Assembly: GCA_037903355.1 (NCBI GenBank)
Contig: JBAJFE010000040.1
Location: 62,001-126,000, forward strand
DNA: 64,000 nt
Source of the DNA: Trichuris trichiura
Taxonomy: Eukaryota > Nematoda > Enoplea > Trichinellida > Trichuridae
Reading direction: 5' to 3'
Below, piece after piece: positions 36,401 through 47,245 of the stretch (position 1 is its first letter; the number at the start of each line of letters is the position of its first letter). Both the position numbers and the translations under genes were made by a program. Under the pieces are notes generated by a model. It had not been told where the DNA came from. It saw only the letters and a list, made by a program, of their open reading frames with translations, and searched no databases.

Positions 36401-37850
36401 TCACTGGCCGGCCGCATTCCGAGCGGAGCCAAATCGTAGCTTCTATTCGACGATTTTTAACTGAAGTACAATGATTCTGCTGGATCAGAGGAATGGCAAA
36501 TTGCTACAACTTTCTCTTTTCTCAACTTGAAGTCAATACGAAGTTTTATGCATTTTTGAGCATATTATTTGAAGTGCTTCACACTGATGAGTACTGTTGC
36601 CCATTAAAGAATTGTAACTAGTTTTTTCCATCGAAGGCGCATATGACCACAGAAGCTGAAGAGCGGTTTTACAGTTTTCGTTTTTCTTTCTTCTTCCTTA
36701 TCCTCTCTGCCGTATCCGTCAGCATGTGGTTGAAAGCCGCTTGTTTAAGTCTCTGTGATCCCTTTTGTAGATGACCACTTACGGCAAACTATGCCTACTC
36801 GTTCCTTTCTATTTACATAGAGTATGAAGGCGGGATTAGATATGCCATAAAAGCTTTCCTACAACCGAATACTTAAGCAGTGATGGTCAGAATTACATTA
36901 TGACTTGCTGCTTATAACAGAGGCGGTAGTATCGATAGTTTCTATAAGGCTTTTGCTTCGGAAGGTTAGAAGAAATCGAAATTACGGTTTCTGACTAATA
37001 TGCAGAATGTTCGATATCTTCTTTATTTAATGGTTTGCTGGCTTTAGAAGCGAATTGAAGCATAATGAATTAAACGCTCGCGCTCCTACCCCCGTCGAAA
37101 AAGTTGAAAACAATACTTACTTAGTGTCGGCTTCTTTGTGCATATTCACCTTTTATGGTTTCTACCTGACTGCAATTGAACATGAAAACTCGATAGCTAC
37201 GGTGATTCGAGACGAAATATCTCTACAGGGCCCACTTTTCAACATTTGGCAAACGGTATAATGAGGTCCAAGCGGTCAGCGCGAAGCCCGTACTCCTCAT
37301 GCATGAAGTGGAGAATCAGCATCCGTTCCTCTAACCGTTAGAGTAACAGTTTTTGAGTAATCAGTCAGCTGAATTGAGCAGATAACCTTCAGCTGCAAAG
37401 ATGTCCAATCAACAGTCAAAAAAATGCAGCTAAGCTTGCGAAATCGACCGGATTGGGTAAGTGTTGAATACTGAACGTGAGATAGCATTTATTTTAAACA
37501 ACGCGCTGAAAGGAAATCAGAAAAGAAGCTAAAATTGATATGAGGCAACTTCGTTCGAGATGTTAGACCTTTACTTAGCAGAGTAACACAGAAAACGATA
37601 TAGACGTGCGAAGAGTAAAGGGGAAAAGAAGGTGTACGTAGCTGAGCTACAAAGCAAGGGCACAACAGCTGAGAGAGATCAAGGCACAGTGGCTAGCTAT
37701 GTGATCAGCAGGCTATATTCAAGGTATAAGCCCAACAGGAGATATATGAGGAGGTTGAATTACTTGAATTGCACGTCAAGAACTAGCCTATGACACGATA
37801 AAAATTCTCTGTGGGAAGAGACGACAAACTTTGCATGTTCGCAATGAAGT
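36401..37850. other. Intergenic DNA, nothing recognised
   Basis: A 68-codon open frame at 37,055-37,261 has a hydrophobic segment but no family match that I can name. No other signal. Confidence 0.35.
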
Positions 37851-38360
37851 TCACGATATCTTCGCGAAGATTCTCCCAAGTGTTATACTTCAAAACAAGG
37901 CAACTTTCGCACCAAGATTAAGTCGAAGGGAGCTTTGATTATGTCACGAAGCTCCTTTACTGTCATTTCTTTTTCTCGCTTGCCAACAGAAACGAAAGGG
38001 CAGCTCACACCCTTTCTCACCGCATTCGGCTTCGTGTTCTTGATGTTCAGTCTTGAAAAATAATTTTGAAAAATAGGTTAAGTTGAGTAATTTGTCTGCA
38101 ACTGAACATGGGTCATCGTTGGGCTCCCATGAACATAACATCGTGCCACAGAATGGGCGCTGAACAGTATCTAACGATGATTGATTTGGAACGTAAAACA
38201 AGCCGCCTTCAGCAACCGCCTACAGGAATACAACAGGTTCGACAAAATGGTTTTCGAAGAGCACCGCCATCTTTCCTTTAAGAATTTCCCAAAGTCCCGT
38301 TTTAAAGTGTCGATGCACTTTAGGACGGGACCCTGGTACATTTTTAAAGGAAAGATGGGT
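37850..38360 (+). repeat. Duplicated block (copy at 41,535-42,000)
   Basis: Long, collinear similarity to 41,535-42,000, including CACGAAGCTCCTTTACTGTC, CATCGTTGGGCTCCCATGAA and CTGAACAGTATCTAACGATG. In the 41.8-kb copy one frame reads MGTEQYLTMINLERKR and continues as an acidic/basic helix; here the corresponding frame ends early. Possibly a captured gene piece carried by a repeat. Confidence 0.65.
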
Positions 38361-38904
38361 CTAGTATGTTGTCTCCCAACCGGAAGTTGAGGTGGCTACT
38401 TCAAAGCGTTATCTGCGACTCTACAGCGTAATAAATGGTTGTTATCGGCACAACGGGACGGACGTTATCGTCAGGTTTAGTGAAAGTATGGAATTTAGCA
38501 GCTTCGCATGCATTGAAGTTACGGGAAACACAATGGGGCCTGCAGGTGTTCAAGCTGAGACGTCCTCTAGCGACAGGGTAAATCTCATTCTGCGTTATGT
38601 CTGTCCTGGGATCTAGTGACAACTTGCCATCGACAAGTGGAGGCACCGTAAGGAGGCACTGACGCCTTCTGCCTGATTAGGTACACCCGAGTGAACCCGA
38701 TTATGCGCCTCCAGCGAAATCGACGCGTCGCCTTCGGCAGGCTGAGTGCCTGCGTTTGCAGTAGGTATGCTTTTTCCCTTTTTGCGTTGGTCAATGCTCG
38801 CGTGTTCAGTGATCGCTAAATAACGTTACTTTGCGCTAAGCTTCTTGTCGTTTGCGCCACGGTCAAAACTGCAAAACCCAACAGCAGCAACGAACGCGCG
38901 TCAT

Positions 38905-39056
38905 GTTAAGGTTTAGGCTTAGGCTTAGGCTTAGGCTTAAGCTTAGGCTTAGGCTTAGGCTTAGGTTTAGGCTTAGGCTTAGGCTTAGGCTGAGGCTTAG
39001 GTTTAGGCTTAGGCTGAGGCTGAGGCTTAGGTTTAGACTTAGGCTTAGACTAGGGC
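38905..39056 (+). repeat. Interstitial (TTAGGC)n tract
   Basis: About 25 hexamers, mostly TTAGGC with TTTAGGC, TGAGGC and TTAGAC variants. TTAGGC is the nematode telomere unit. The tract runs straight into CTAGGGCAGGACAGGATCGC, the segment that follows the core of the palindromic MITE, so it seems to be an expansion within a MITE copy (partial, about 39,030-39,105). Confidence 0.85.
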
Positions 39057-39414
39057 AGGACAGGATCGCCGGCAGGGTTATAGCGCGCACTTGGAAACAA
39101 TTACCAGAACGGCGAACCGTTTCCAGCTGTGCAGCGTTCCTTCGCTGATACGCATCGCTCGCATGTGTACACAGTGAACAATAGCTCAGGTCACCCATTG
39201 TTCAGGTGACGTAGTAATGATCACGTACCCGCTTTTGAAGTTGCCCCCTCAACTTCCGCTGGGGAGACAACATACAAGACCCGAAAGATGTAGCTGCTCT
39301 TCAAAACCCATTTTGTCGAACCTATTGTTTTCCTATAGGCGGTTCCTATAGGCGCCTTTTAGATCAGTGAGAAGCTGGAGCGTTCTCCACGTGACCGCTT
39401 ACAGCAGTTTCTCA

Positions 39415-39618
39415 ATGTGGGCCTGGGGCTCCTTGCGGGAGGATGGGAGATTTTAGGGGAGCCCTGGAAGCCACGGGGGTTCTGGAGGGAACTCTGGAGA
39501 AGAATACGGCAGGACATTTTCCCAGTAAACGGTGCGCCCTGACAAGGCTTAGAGGGGCCGTGGTGGGAACTGACAAGGCCTAGGTTGGCCCTGGGGCAAA
39601 CAAGGTTAAGAAATTATG
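39415..39618. mobile_element. hAT MITE (degenerate)
   Basis: Ends CAGTTTCTCAATGTGGGCCT and, inward from the right, CATAATTTCTTAACCTTGTT, both next to CCTGGGGC blocks. Same family as 22,556-23,274. The 8-bp flanks no longer match. Confidence 0.65.
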
Positions 39619-40314
39619 AATTAAAAAATACAGCGCTTAAAGGGAATGAAGCAACTAGAGCGCAGTGACTAACCTTGCTACTTTTAAGCAGATGACCAGC
39701 GGGACATTCCAACCGATCAATGTAACTTTGGAAAAAAGTATTTTGTAATAACAGCACCATTACGCGGCAATGCATTAGGTAGAGAGCGTGTCGAGAAAAT
39801 AAGGTTTAAATCTACTGCTTGATTTTGCTGCTTTAAGAACAAAAGAACTTACCGGGTGACAAGTCTTTTACCCATTCGATAGGCGTGCATCTGTATTTTA
39901 TACAGCCCATACATGGGCTATACACACATGTAAAGATGCACGACCATCCCGCAGAGAAACGAAAGCGACTTTCCTTAAAGGCGTGGAACTTTTAGTAGTA
40001 GTACAGTACGCGGGACGTTCAGGTTGTTCTTGAAATGCTTTCCGGCGAACGTTCTCCATTCGCATATGCAAAAAGGTTCTCTAAACTGAATCAAAGTTAG
40101 ACGAGAAAAATAGTAACTGAACAAAGAGTACTTTTTCCGCTTTCGTGATTAATGTAAGGCCGCTGTCCATTACGCGTGCCACCGTATGAAAAGTGCAGGT
40201 TCCTCTCCGGTGAGAATGAGGATATCTTATTCTAATCCTTACTCACGAGCATTGTGGTCATTTTGGTGTGCCTAGAGAAACTCAAGGGCTCAATCTAATT
40301 CTCAGGCTTAACTT

Positions 40315-40450
40315 GACGTAATGCAAATTCCGGACGGCGGGCAGAGCAACAGCAGCTCAACGCGGCAGCAATCACGGAAGTTCCAAGTAAAGTCGTACTC
40401 AGCAGTAGCAATGTGCAGCTTGTACGGGATAGTTTGAACAAACATTAAAC
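40315..40450 (-). repeat. Inverted copy of the 41.97-42.08 kb block
   Basis: - strand reads PYKLHIATAEYDFTWNF then CCRVELLLLCPPS; the + strand at 41,970-42,075 reads PYKLHIATADFDFIWNF then WCRVEVLLLCPPS. Part of the second inverted repeat. Reading frame is conserved, but I recognise no protein. Confidence 0.6.
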
Positions 40451-41190
40451 CTGATGCGGTCCTACTCCAAAATGAGCACATCGCAGAAGAAGCAAGCTTA
40501 AGTTTCAATGAAAAAAAGAGAAAAGATTGAAATCCATTTGCTTAATATCTCAATCGCTTTTTGAACACGGGCTGTTGTGATCTTCAAACGTTACAAGGAG
40601 ACTTTTCTCTCCTTCAACAGTAACTAATGTCTACTGAACGCGCCTGCGGTCAACCAATGCTGAGATGCACATTTCCGATATTTTCACTCGACACTGCTTT
40701 TTGAAATTAGTCCTGAGAGGCATGAAAGGTTTCCAACCATAAATGCATCCCAAGTAAATGTTGATTTTTCGTTCCGCAGAGCAGGTATGACTCCTTCTCA
40801 CCATTTTTGCTATACGTATAAACACATTCCAAAAGTATTATTTAAACATCTTTCCAATTTTTGGAAGCTATTATGTCGACAAGCGTTATTCTCCTACCGA
40901 CCGCGTGTTCTGCCCAAACTGAAAATCTATCGGCCAATACAACTGTGAGTCATACTAACGTGTACCCAGGCTGGTTAGCTTCCTATCTTCTTGTAGATTA
41001 GGGACGACCAAACGAGTGGAGGTAGACTATAGATGTGGAAGTGATAGAAAAATGTCTGGAAACGTATGTTCACAAAAAAAGACGAGTTTGCGATATGAAT
41101 AGGCGTAATGGTTCGCGCTTTGGTTGCTGTTGAACGTGTCAAGAATGGAAAAGTAGGCTTAGTAAATCAAGATTGATGAAAAGTCTATAT

Positions 41191-41374
41191 CATAATTTCT
41201 CAACCTTTTTTGCCCCAGGGCTCCCCTAGGCCTTGCCAGGGCCTATCAGGGTCCGCCTAAGCCTTGTCAGGGCCTACCGTTTATTGGAACAATGTCCTGC
41301 CGCATTATGCTCCACGTCCCCCCTAAAATCTTCCGGGACCCCCAAGGGGACCCCAGGGCTAACGTTGAGAAACA
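41191..41374. mobile_element. hAT MITE (degenerate)
   Basis: Left end CATAATTTCTCAACCTTTTT followed by TGCCCCAGGGC; right end, inward, GTTTCTCAACGTTAGCCCTG. Same family as 22,556-23,274. Target duplication not evident. Confidence 0.65.
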
Positions 41375-41390
41375 TAAAAGAACTGAAGGG

Positions 41391-41560
41391 TGCGACGGAA
41401 CATGAGCAGTTCCGAAACGTACGGTATTCGATTTGTTCTGTAATTTCTCTAACAATTTGCTCATCCATCCGTTGGTAGGGCATTTTGAAGTTTACTTACT
41501 GATACACCTAACAGGCCAAACCCGTGAATCTGAAGATCTACTATGAAACTTCAAAACAAG
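41391..41560 (-). repeat. Third copy of the 2.6-kb repeat end
   Basis: Inverse of GGGTTTGGCCTGTTGGATG, the NEWMSKLLEKL coding-like unit and GTTCCGAAACGTACGGTATT as found at 2,655-2,905. It lacks the tandem duplication, so it shows the single-unit state. Confidence 0.7.
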
Positions 41561-42078
41561 GCAAATTTCTCACCAAACTTAAGTCGAAGCCAGCTTTCAT
41601 TATTTCACGAAGCTCCTTTACTGTCATTTCTTTTTCTCGCTTGCCAAGTGAAACGAAAGGGCAGTTCGCACCCTTTCTCACCGCATTCGGCTTCGTGTGT
41701 TCTCGATGTTCAGTCCTGAAGAATAATTTTCAAAAATAGGCTCTATTTAGTAAATTGTCTGCAACTGAACGTGGTCATCGTTGGGCTCCCATGAACCCAA
41801 CATCTTGCAGCAAAATGGGCACTGAACAGTATCTAACGATGATTAATTTGGAACGTAAAAGAAGTGAGAAGCGGGAGCGTTTTGTATGTGAACAGCTACA
41901 GCAATACAACAGATGGGAGCAAATGGTTTTTGAAGAGCAGCGACATCTTTCCTTCAAGAATGTACCAAAGTCCCGTCCTTACAAGCTGCATATTGCTACC
42001 GCAGACTTCGACTTTATTTGGAACTTCCTCAATTGGTGTCGCGTTGAGGTGCTGTTGCTGTGCCCGCCATCCTGACAT
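41535..42078 (+). repeat. Duplicated block (copy of 37,850-38,360)
   Basis: See the 37,850 entry. Here one frame is open from 41,755 to 42,075 (106 codons) with LERKRSEKRERF, QQYNRWEQMVFEEQRHL and a final VLLLCPPS, a charged, probably helical stretch. Whether it is expressed is unknown. Confidence 0.5.
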
Positions 42079-42245
42079 TGGCTTACGTAAACTTAAGGCT
42101 AAGAATTAGATTTAGCCTTTGGTTTTATGTAGGCAAAAACAGAATGATCAGTATGCTCGTCAGTAAGCGTTAGGATAGGATATCTTCATGCTTACCGGAG
42201 AAGAACTCGCATTTTTCAAACGGACGGAGGCGTAAACGACAGCGG
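42075..42245. mobile_element. Palindromic MITE (copy 7)
   Basis: Contains GGCTTACGTAAACTTAAGGC, AATTAGATTTAGCC, a GCAAAAACAGAATGATCAG flank and TTTTTCAAACGGACGGAGGC at the end. Diverged, but in the same order as the other copies. Confidence 0.5.
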
Positions 42246-42780
42246 CTTCATTTTAATCACGGACGCAGAAAAAGCACTTGTTATTCAGTGACTACCTTTC
42301 TCGTCTAATACTGTTTCAGTTTATAAAACCTTTTTCCTTATTGGAATGGAGAACGTTCGCCGGAAAGCATTTCAAGAACTACCTGAACATCGCGCGTACT
42401 GTCCTACTACTAACAGTTCCACGTCGTTAACGAAAGTCTGTCTCTGTGCTTCTCTGATGGATAGTCGTGCATCTGTGAATATGTGTACCGCCCATGTATG
42501 GGTTGTATAAAACACAGATGCACGCCTGCAGAATGGATAAAAGACTTCTCAGCTGGTAAGTTCTTTTGTTCTTAACGGAGCGAAAGCAAGGAGTAGTTTC
42601 AAGTCTTGTTTTCTCGACGCACTGTCTACTTAATCCGTTGCCGCTTAGTGGTGATATCATTAGAAAACACTTTTTTCCAAGGTTACATGGATCAGTAGGA
42701 ATGTCCCGGTGGTCATTTGCTTAAAAGTAGCGAGTCTTGGCACTGCGCTCTAAGTCTTTCATTCCCTTCGAGCGCCGTCT

Positions 42781-43450
42781 CTTCTGATTAGACAGTTGAA
42801 TTGGCTTTTGCCAAGTTTTCAAGTTTATACACTTTCAACTAGCAATTTGTGGGTGAAAGGTATTGTTCAGAATAAATCTTCTTTCAGATTTCATGAGTGG
42901 TCCATTCAGTTTATCTTTAAAACTCTGTCGGACTGCTTTTTTTATCTGAAAATCACCCGTTGGAAAAACCTGTATGTCACTATAGCGTCGCACTGTTAGG
43001 CTAACAGTTGTTTCAGCAGTGATATGTTAAAGCAGAATGTACAGTTAGACTACTGAAGCTTGTACATCCTACCAGTTAATCTATGACATTATTAAACGTT
43101 TTCTTGTTTTCGCTGCGTTGTATAAACGTTTTTGTCAATTCTTACTTATCCGTTAAGGAATTAACGCTTGTTTGGTTTTTTCTATCCGCTATCATTAGCT
43201 GAGGAATGCTGACGTCACAAAGAAGCTTTAGAAAGGTAATCTTTAGGCAGTTGAACGAGTCTTCTCCGAACCTCAAAATCGAATTTACTTGAAAGTGTTC
43301 GTTGCAAAATTTAAGCTTAGTTATCTTTAGGCGAACGTGAGGAAAATTTTGGAAGGAAGTCTGTCGGAAAGCGTCTCCACTCTGGAACTTCAAGGCAGAG
43401 ACTACAAGTCAAGCGAAGGGCCAAAGCCAGCTTTCAGCAACCGAAGCTGG
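42781..43450. other. Intergenic DNA, nothing recognised
   Basis: No gene or repeat that I can support. Confidence 0.35.
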
Positions 43451-43454
43451 CTTG

Positions 43455-43992
43455 AGTGTTTAATGCCCTGTGGCCACCGGTGAACGCAAACTTTTGTGGG
43501 CATTCTGGTTTAGATTTTTAATGCCCTGTGGCTACCGCTGAACCCATGCATGTATGGGTTCTGGTTTAGGTTTTTAATGCCCTGTGGCCACCGGTGAATG
43601 CAAACCTTTGTGGGCATTCTGGTTTAGGTTTTTAATGCCCTGTGGCTACCGCTGAACCCATGCATGTATGGGTTCTGGTTTAGGTTTTTAATGCCCTGTG
43701 GCCACCCACCGACTCAAGTTACCACGTACTGCTTGGTTGGTTTTTAATGCCCTATGGCCATCGCTGCACTCAAGCCGTCTTGGCCCCTATGCTTCAGTTT
43801 CTGATGCTTGACAGTGAGGGATTAGCAGAAGCCTGTGTGGGCATTTGGTTTGGTATTTAATGCCTTGTGGCCACAGCTAAACTCAAGCCTTCATGGGCTC
43901 TATGGCTTCAGTTTTTATGCGTCGCAGCCAGCGTTCAACGGAAGCCTTTATGGGGGCTTTGGTTCGAAGTTTTAATGCCCTATGGCCACCAA
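43455..43992 (+). repeat. Minisatellite, about 60-bp unit in dimeric organisation
   Basis: TTTTTAATGCCCTGTGGC recurs about nine times. The first four units alternate between a form with CACCGGTGAA...GTGGGCATTCTGG and one with CTACCGCTGAACCCATGCAT, a 117-120 bp higher-order dimer repeated nearly identically. Units further right are diverged. Not coding in any consistent frame. Confidence 0.85.
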
Positions 43993-45838
43993 TCTATAGA
44001 AACCCCAGTTGCTTTGGTTTCTAATTCTGCATGGGCACTTGGGCACGAATTGTCCACCTGAAATTCCGTTTGTATCCGTTGGACAGTGTGTTTATTTTTG
44101 TGTGACCTGAGTTGTTGAATCGTTGACAATTACTCCCAGCAGTCGTTGAGTTGCTGGTTTTGACGTACCTATTTGCTATTTGACTGCGCTCGTTACGTTT
44201 GTATTTATGTGGTGTCAAGCGTGGCAATACATTCTTTTGGTGAACTTTGAAATTGAACTTTCATTAAGATATGCGCATCTGTATTAAACTTGTTACTATT
44301 GAATATGCGGGATTCATTAGTTGTTTCACAAGTCTGTACTTATGTGTTGAGAAGCGAACATTTCACCGAAAGTACAGAAGATAATCAGATATGTTTCAGT
44401 TTAGGTCACATAGTGTTTTCATATTTTTTTTGGAGTCAATAGAAAGGACGGGTGTTAGGCGATGTTCGCTGAAAATGTGCTTGAAACAGCGGGCCCTACT
44501 ATGGTAGTGTGAGCAAGAGAGCGAGCAAAACAGAAAAGATGGATTTTTTGTTACCTACTCAAACATGGTAATAATGCTAGCAATCATCATTTATTTCAGC
44601 ACATTTTCATTGTGTAAATTGAATGCTTTCGGCTGGGAATAAATCTAAGTATTGTCCAGAATCTGGTAGAGCTGCAACTCATAAAATTTGGAACAGATGA
44701 TGGTTTAAACTAGTGATGCTCAACGCGGTAACACCGACCAGACTTTAGCAGGTTTTGGGAAGTCTTGGAATAGCAGTAAAAAGCTGAAGGTTGTACAGAA
44801 ACGTAAATGTTCGATCTTGGTCAGTCAAATAGATGCTCTCATAAGAAGTATTAGTCATTCAGTTATTGTTTCGCACTCTCCGGCGGGTGCAGTATGTTGC
44901 CGCGTGTACAACTCGTTCGTTACAGTTTGATGCCAACTTGTCTTGCTTACAGTTCGATAAATGATTCGTACTAATGGAATCCGGCATCTCGCTTAGGACT
45001 AGGAACAATGGGCAATGTTTCTCTCATTCTGTCTAGCTTCCATTAAATTTCTCCATCCAAATTTGGAACGTCTTTTTCAATATCATTTTAATACTCCTAC
45101 TGAGGTTTTTAGAAAATGTGTCATATTCGTGCATGTCATGCTGGCACGTTTGCGCATTGATCCGTTTCCGCATGGCATGTTTCCACTAGGCACCTGCCCT
45201 TTTTGAGTGCAATCTTATGTTTTATCCACGGACGTACATTTTATCAACTGTTTGACCAGTTATCTTTTCATGGCTGCCTTTCGAATGGAATTTATTTTTC
45301 GTGCCTTAGTGTTTGCTCAATGCATGCATACGATGCGACGTCTCCACGGACTACAGCGTCATGGTCTGTAGTTATATGGTTTACCAGATCTAGCTTTCGT
45401 GGCATTATGCGATTGCGCATGGTCGCGTGTGAGCATTCTCATAAGCGTGGGGTAATTCGTTTTGGTGATCGGACATTCTGTTGGTTGGATGTTCTGAAAG
45501 CGCCTGCGCAGCACAGGCCAGGTTTGAATTTATGTAGGTGCTTGCACGTTCTCTTTCCAAACAAATATATTTAGATGGAACTAAGGAAACACGATTCCAT
45601 GAACTCACATATTAGTTATGCTGCGTTTCTGAAGTCTTTTGTTTGCATGAGCTAATTTTCTATGGTTGTATTTTCTAACGTTTTTATGCGAGACGTTTTA
45701 AGTTGCTGCTGTTTGCTAACATCTTACGTGCAACATGCAGTGACTGCTTGACAAAAGTTATTTCATTCGCATGTACGCATCCATTTCCCAATAAGAAGTA
45801 TGGATTCTGTTAATACAACCAATAGGCATTGGCTAGTG
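43993..45838. other. Intergenic DNA, nothing recognised
   Basis: Open frames (up to 123 codons at 45,203-45,574) are Cys/Phe/Ser-rich in a way typical of random AT-rich sequence. No splice pattern or motif supports a gene. Confidence 0.35.
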
Positions 45839-46868
45839 CATAGGTTCTCAAAGTGCGCGATAACGCCCCCCGGGGGCAATGGGAACCTCATGCGGGGGCG
45901 TTGGGAATCACATAAAAGGAACTCTGGCAGAATTATTCCTAGCGCAGGAGGGCCCTCAAAGAGACCTTCGTAAGAAGGGTCCTTCTTAACTTGCCCTAAC
46001 TAGAACTGGCGGCGGCAACTTCAAAGGAGGCCAAGTGGGGGTGGAGGGCGCAATGGAACAATGGCGTTTTTCTTAGCTCAACTCCGCCAGAAGCGGAGGC
46101 GACAAATTCAAAAGCGTTATGGGACAAGAAGCGGCAAGTTATGGGCTGCTGCAGAAAATTTTTTTATTGCGTTTCCATCATCTTATCTAGCGGAATGCGG
46201 ATTCAGCGCAGTTACGGAGCTGCTAAGTAGCAAGAGATGTCGGCTAGATATAGTGAATCGAGGTGACCGTAGACTGATGGTGACAAAGATGCAGCAAAGC
46301 ATAGACAACTTGCTCGTTCTGCATTGAGCACACCCATCACATTGAGTAGTTTCCGTTCATGTGCAGCCGCAAACTTGCGTTATAGTTTCTTTTGCATCTT
46401 TTCGCCTAAGCGTTTTCGCTTCAATCTGGTTTGTTGTCACTACAATTCTGTTTGGTGTGGGTAAAAAGAGAAATAGACGGAGAGGGTTTTTTTGGGAAAG
46501 GCTAATGAATGCTTCTTCCTTATGTGACTTTATGTTTTGGAAAACGTGAGAGGAGGTATGAAAGGCAAGCAGAAATTTTCCCATCATAAAATGGTTCGTG
46601 GAAATGCAGGAGTAATGTAGTACGTCTACCACGTGACGAAGAGTAAAAGTGTTTTCTGCAAAATTTTCTCTCGAGTAGTGGTGCTGCAAAGATTTTCCCA
46701 CCTGGGGCGACGGAGGGAAAAGTTTGAAAACCTAATGACCTCCCGGCTACGCGACGTCCTACCTTCCAGCCAATCAGCGGACCCAAAATTGACTAATCAG
46801 AAGTGGGGGCACTAGCGCTCAGGAACGTTCACAGGGGGGCGATGGAACGAAAAGTTTGAGAATCTATG
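45839..46868 (+). mobile_element. Deleted hAT element with transposase C-terminus
   Basis: Left end CATAGGTTCTCAAAGTGCGC and right end, inward, CATAGATTCTCAAACTTTTC, both followed by CGCCCCCC blocks: matching TIRs about 1.03 kb apart. Between them lies a fragment of a hAT transposase. Flanking 8-mers GGCTAGTG and ATCTAACA do not match, so the insertion is old or rearranged. Confidence 0.75.
46061..46327 (+). pseudogene. hAT transposase, C-terminal dimerisation region only
   Basis: Reads SSYLAECGFSAVTELLSSKR, then RLDIVNRGDRRLMVTKM and a stop. This is the C-terminal hAT dimerisation region (consensus F-x-S-S-Y-x-x-E-x-x-F-S) as in Charlie/ZBED-like transposases. The zinc finger and RNase H-like catalytic core are missing, so it cannot be autonomous. 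The first residues of the open frame look like read-in. Confidence 0.85.
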
Positions 46869-47245
46869 ATCTAACAGGATGGAGGTCAAGCGAACAAACT
46901 CGAACATAACACATCGAGGACAGGCATATGGCGCAGTGTATTAGACGGAATTACCTTGACCTGATTGCACAGGGGAACTGTTATCATTGCGTTGAGGAAG
47001 GCAGTGATACAATTCGAAAATAGCAAATGTGTTGGCCCTGCTGCTTAGGTCAGCAGTACATAAGGACCTGTCGCTCATTTTAGCCATCAGCAGAGTGACC
47101 TGTCAAAGACGGGATAAGGCGGTAAGCATCATTCTTTATCTACTGAAGCCGAAGGAACCAGAATTTAAAGCTGTTGCATCTTCAAACCATGTTAGCCTTC
47201 AGCCTACTAGAAATAATGTACAAAACTGCTCAGTTTTAGCGCCCT
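46869..47245. other. 5' flank of the 47.2-kb gene, nothing recognised
   Basis: An open frame at 47,029-47,121 ends at a GTAAGC donor and may be an upstream exon or leader, but the phase to the next exon is unsettled. Confidence 0.3.

Larger units (their letters stand above)
39630..42780. repeat. Second inverted repeat, arms of about 0.85 kb
   Basis: Arm 1 about 39,630-40,510 and arm 2 about 41,950-42,780 in opposite orientation. Outermost are GCGCTTAAAGGGAATGAA and its inverse TTCATTCCCTTCGAGCGC. Shared internal marks include a GTGCATCTGTATTTTATACA-type box, GAACGTTCTCCATTC/GAATGGAGAACGTTC and GGATATCTTATTC/GGATATCTTCATG. The spacer of about 1.4 kb holds a hAT MITE and the NEWMSKLLEKL repeat. 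Confidence 0.75.

Noticed and set aside
37055..37261. 68-codon open frame with a hydrophobic stretch
   Set aside because: No homologue recognised and no convincing splice or start context.
38852..39198. Arg/Leu- and Ser/Leu-repeat open frames on both strands
   Set aside because: They are translations of the TTAGGC tract, which lacks stops in several frames.
43455..43992. CRISPR-like array
   Set aside because: Eukaryotic context, diverging repeats with no spacer logic and no cas genes; it is a minisatellite.
45203..45574. 123-codon open frame
   Set aside because: Composition typical of chance; no domain, signal or splice sites.
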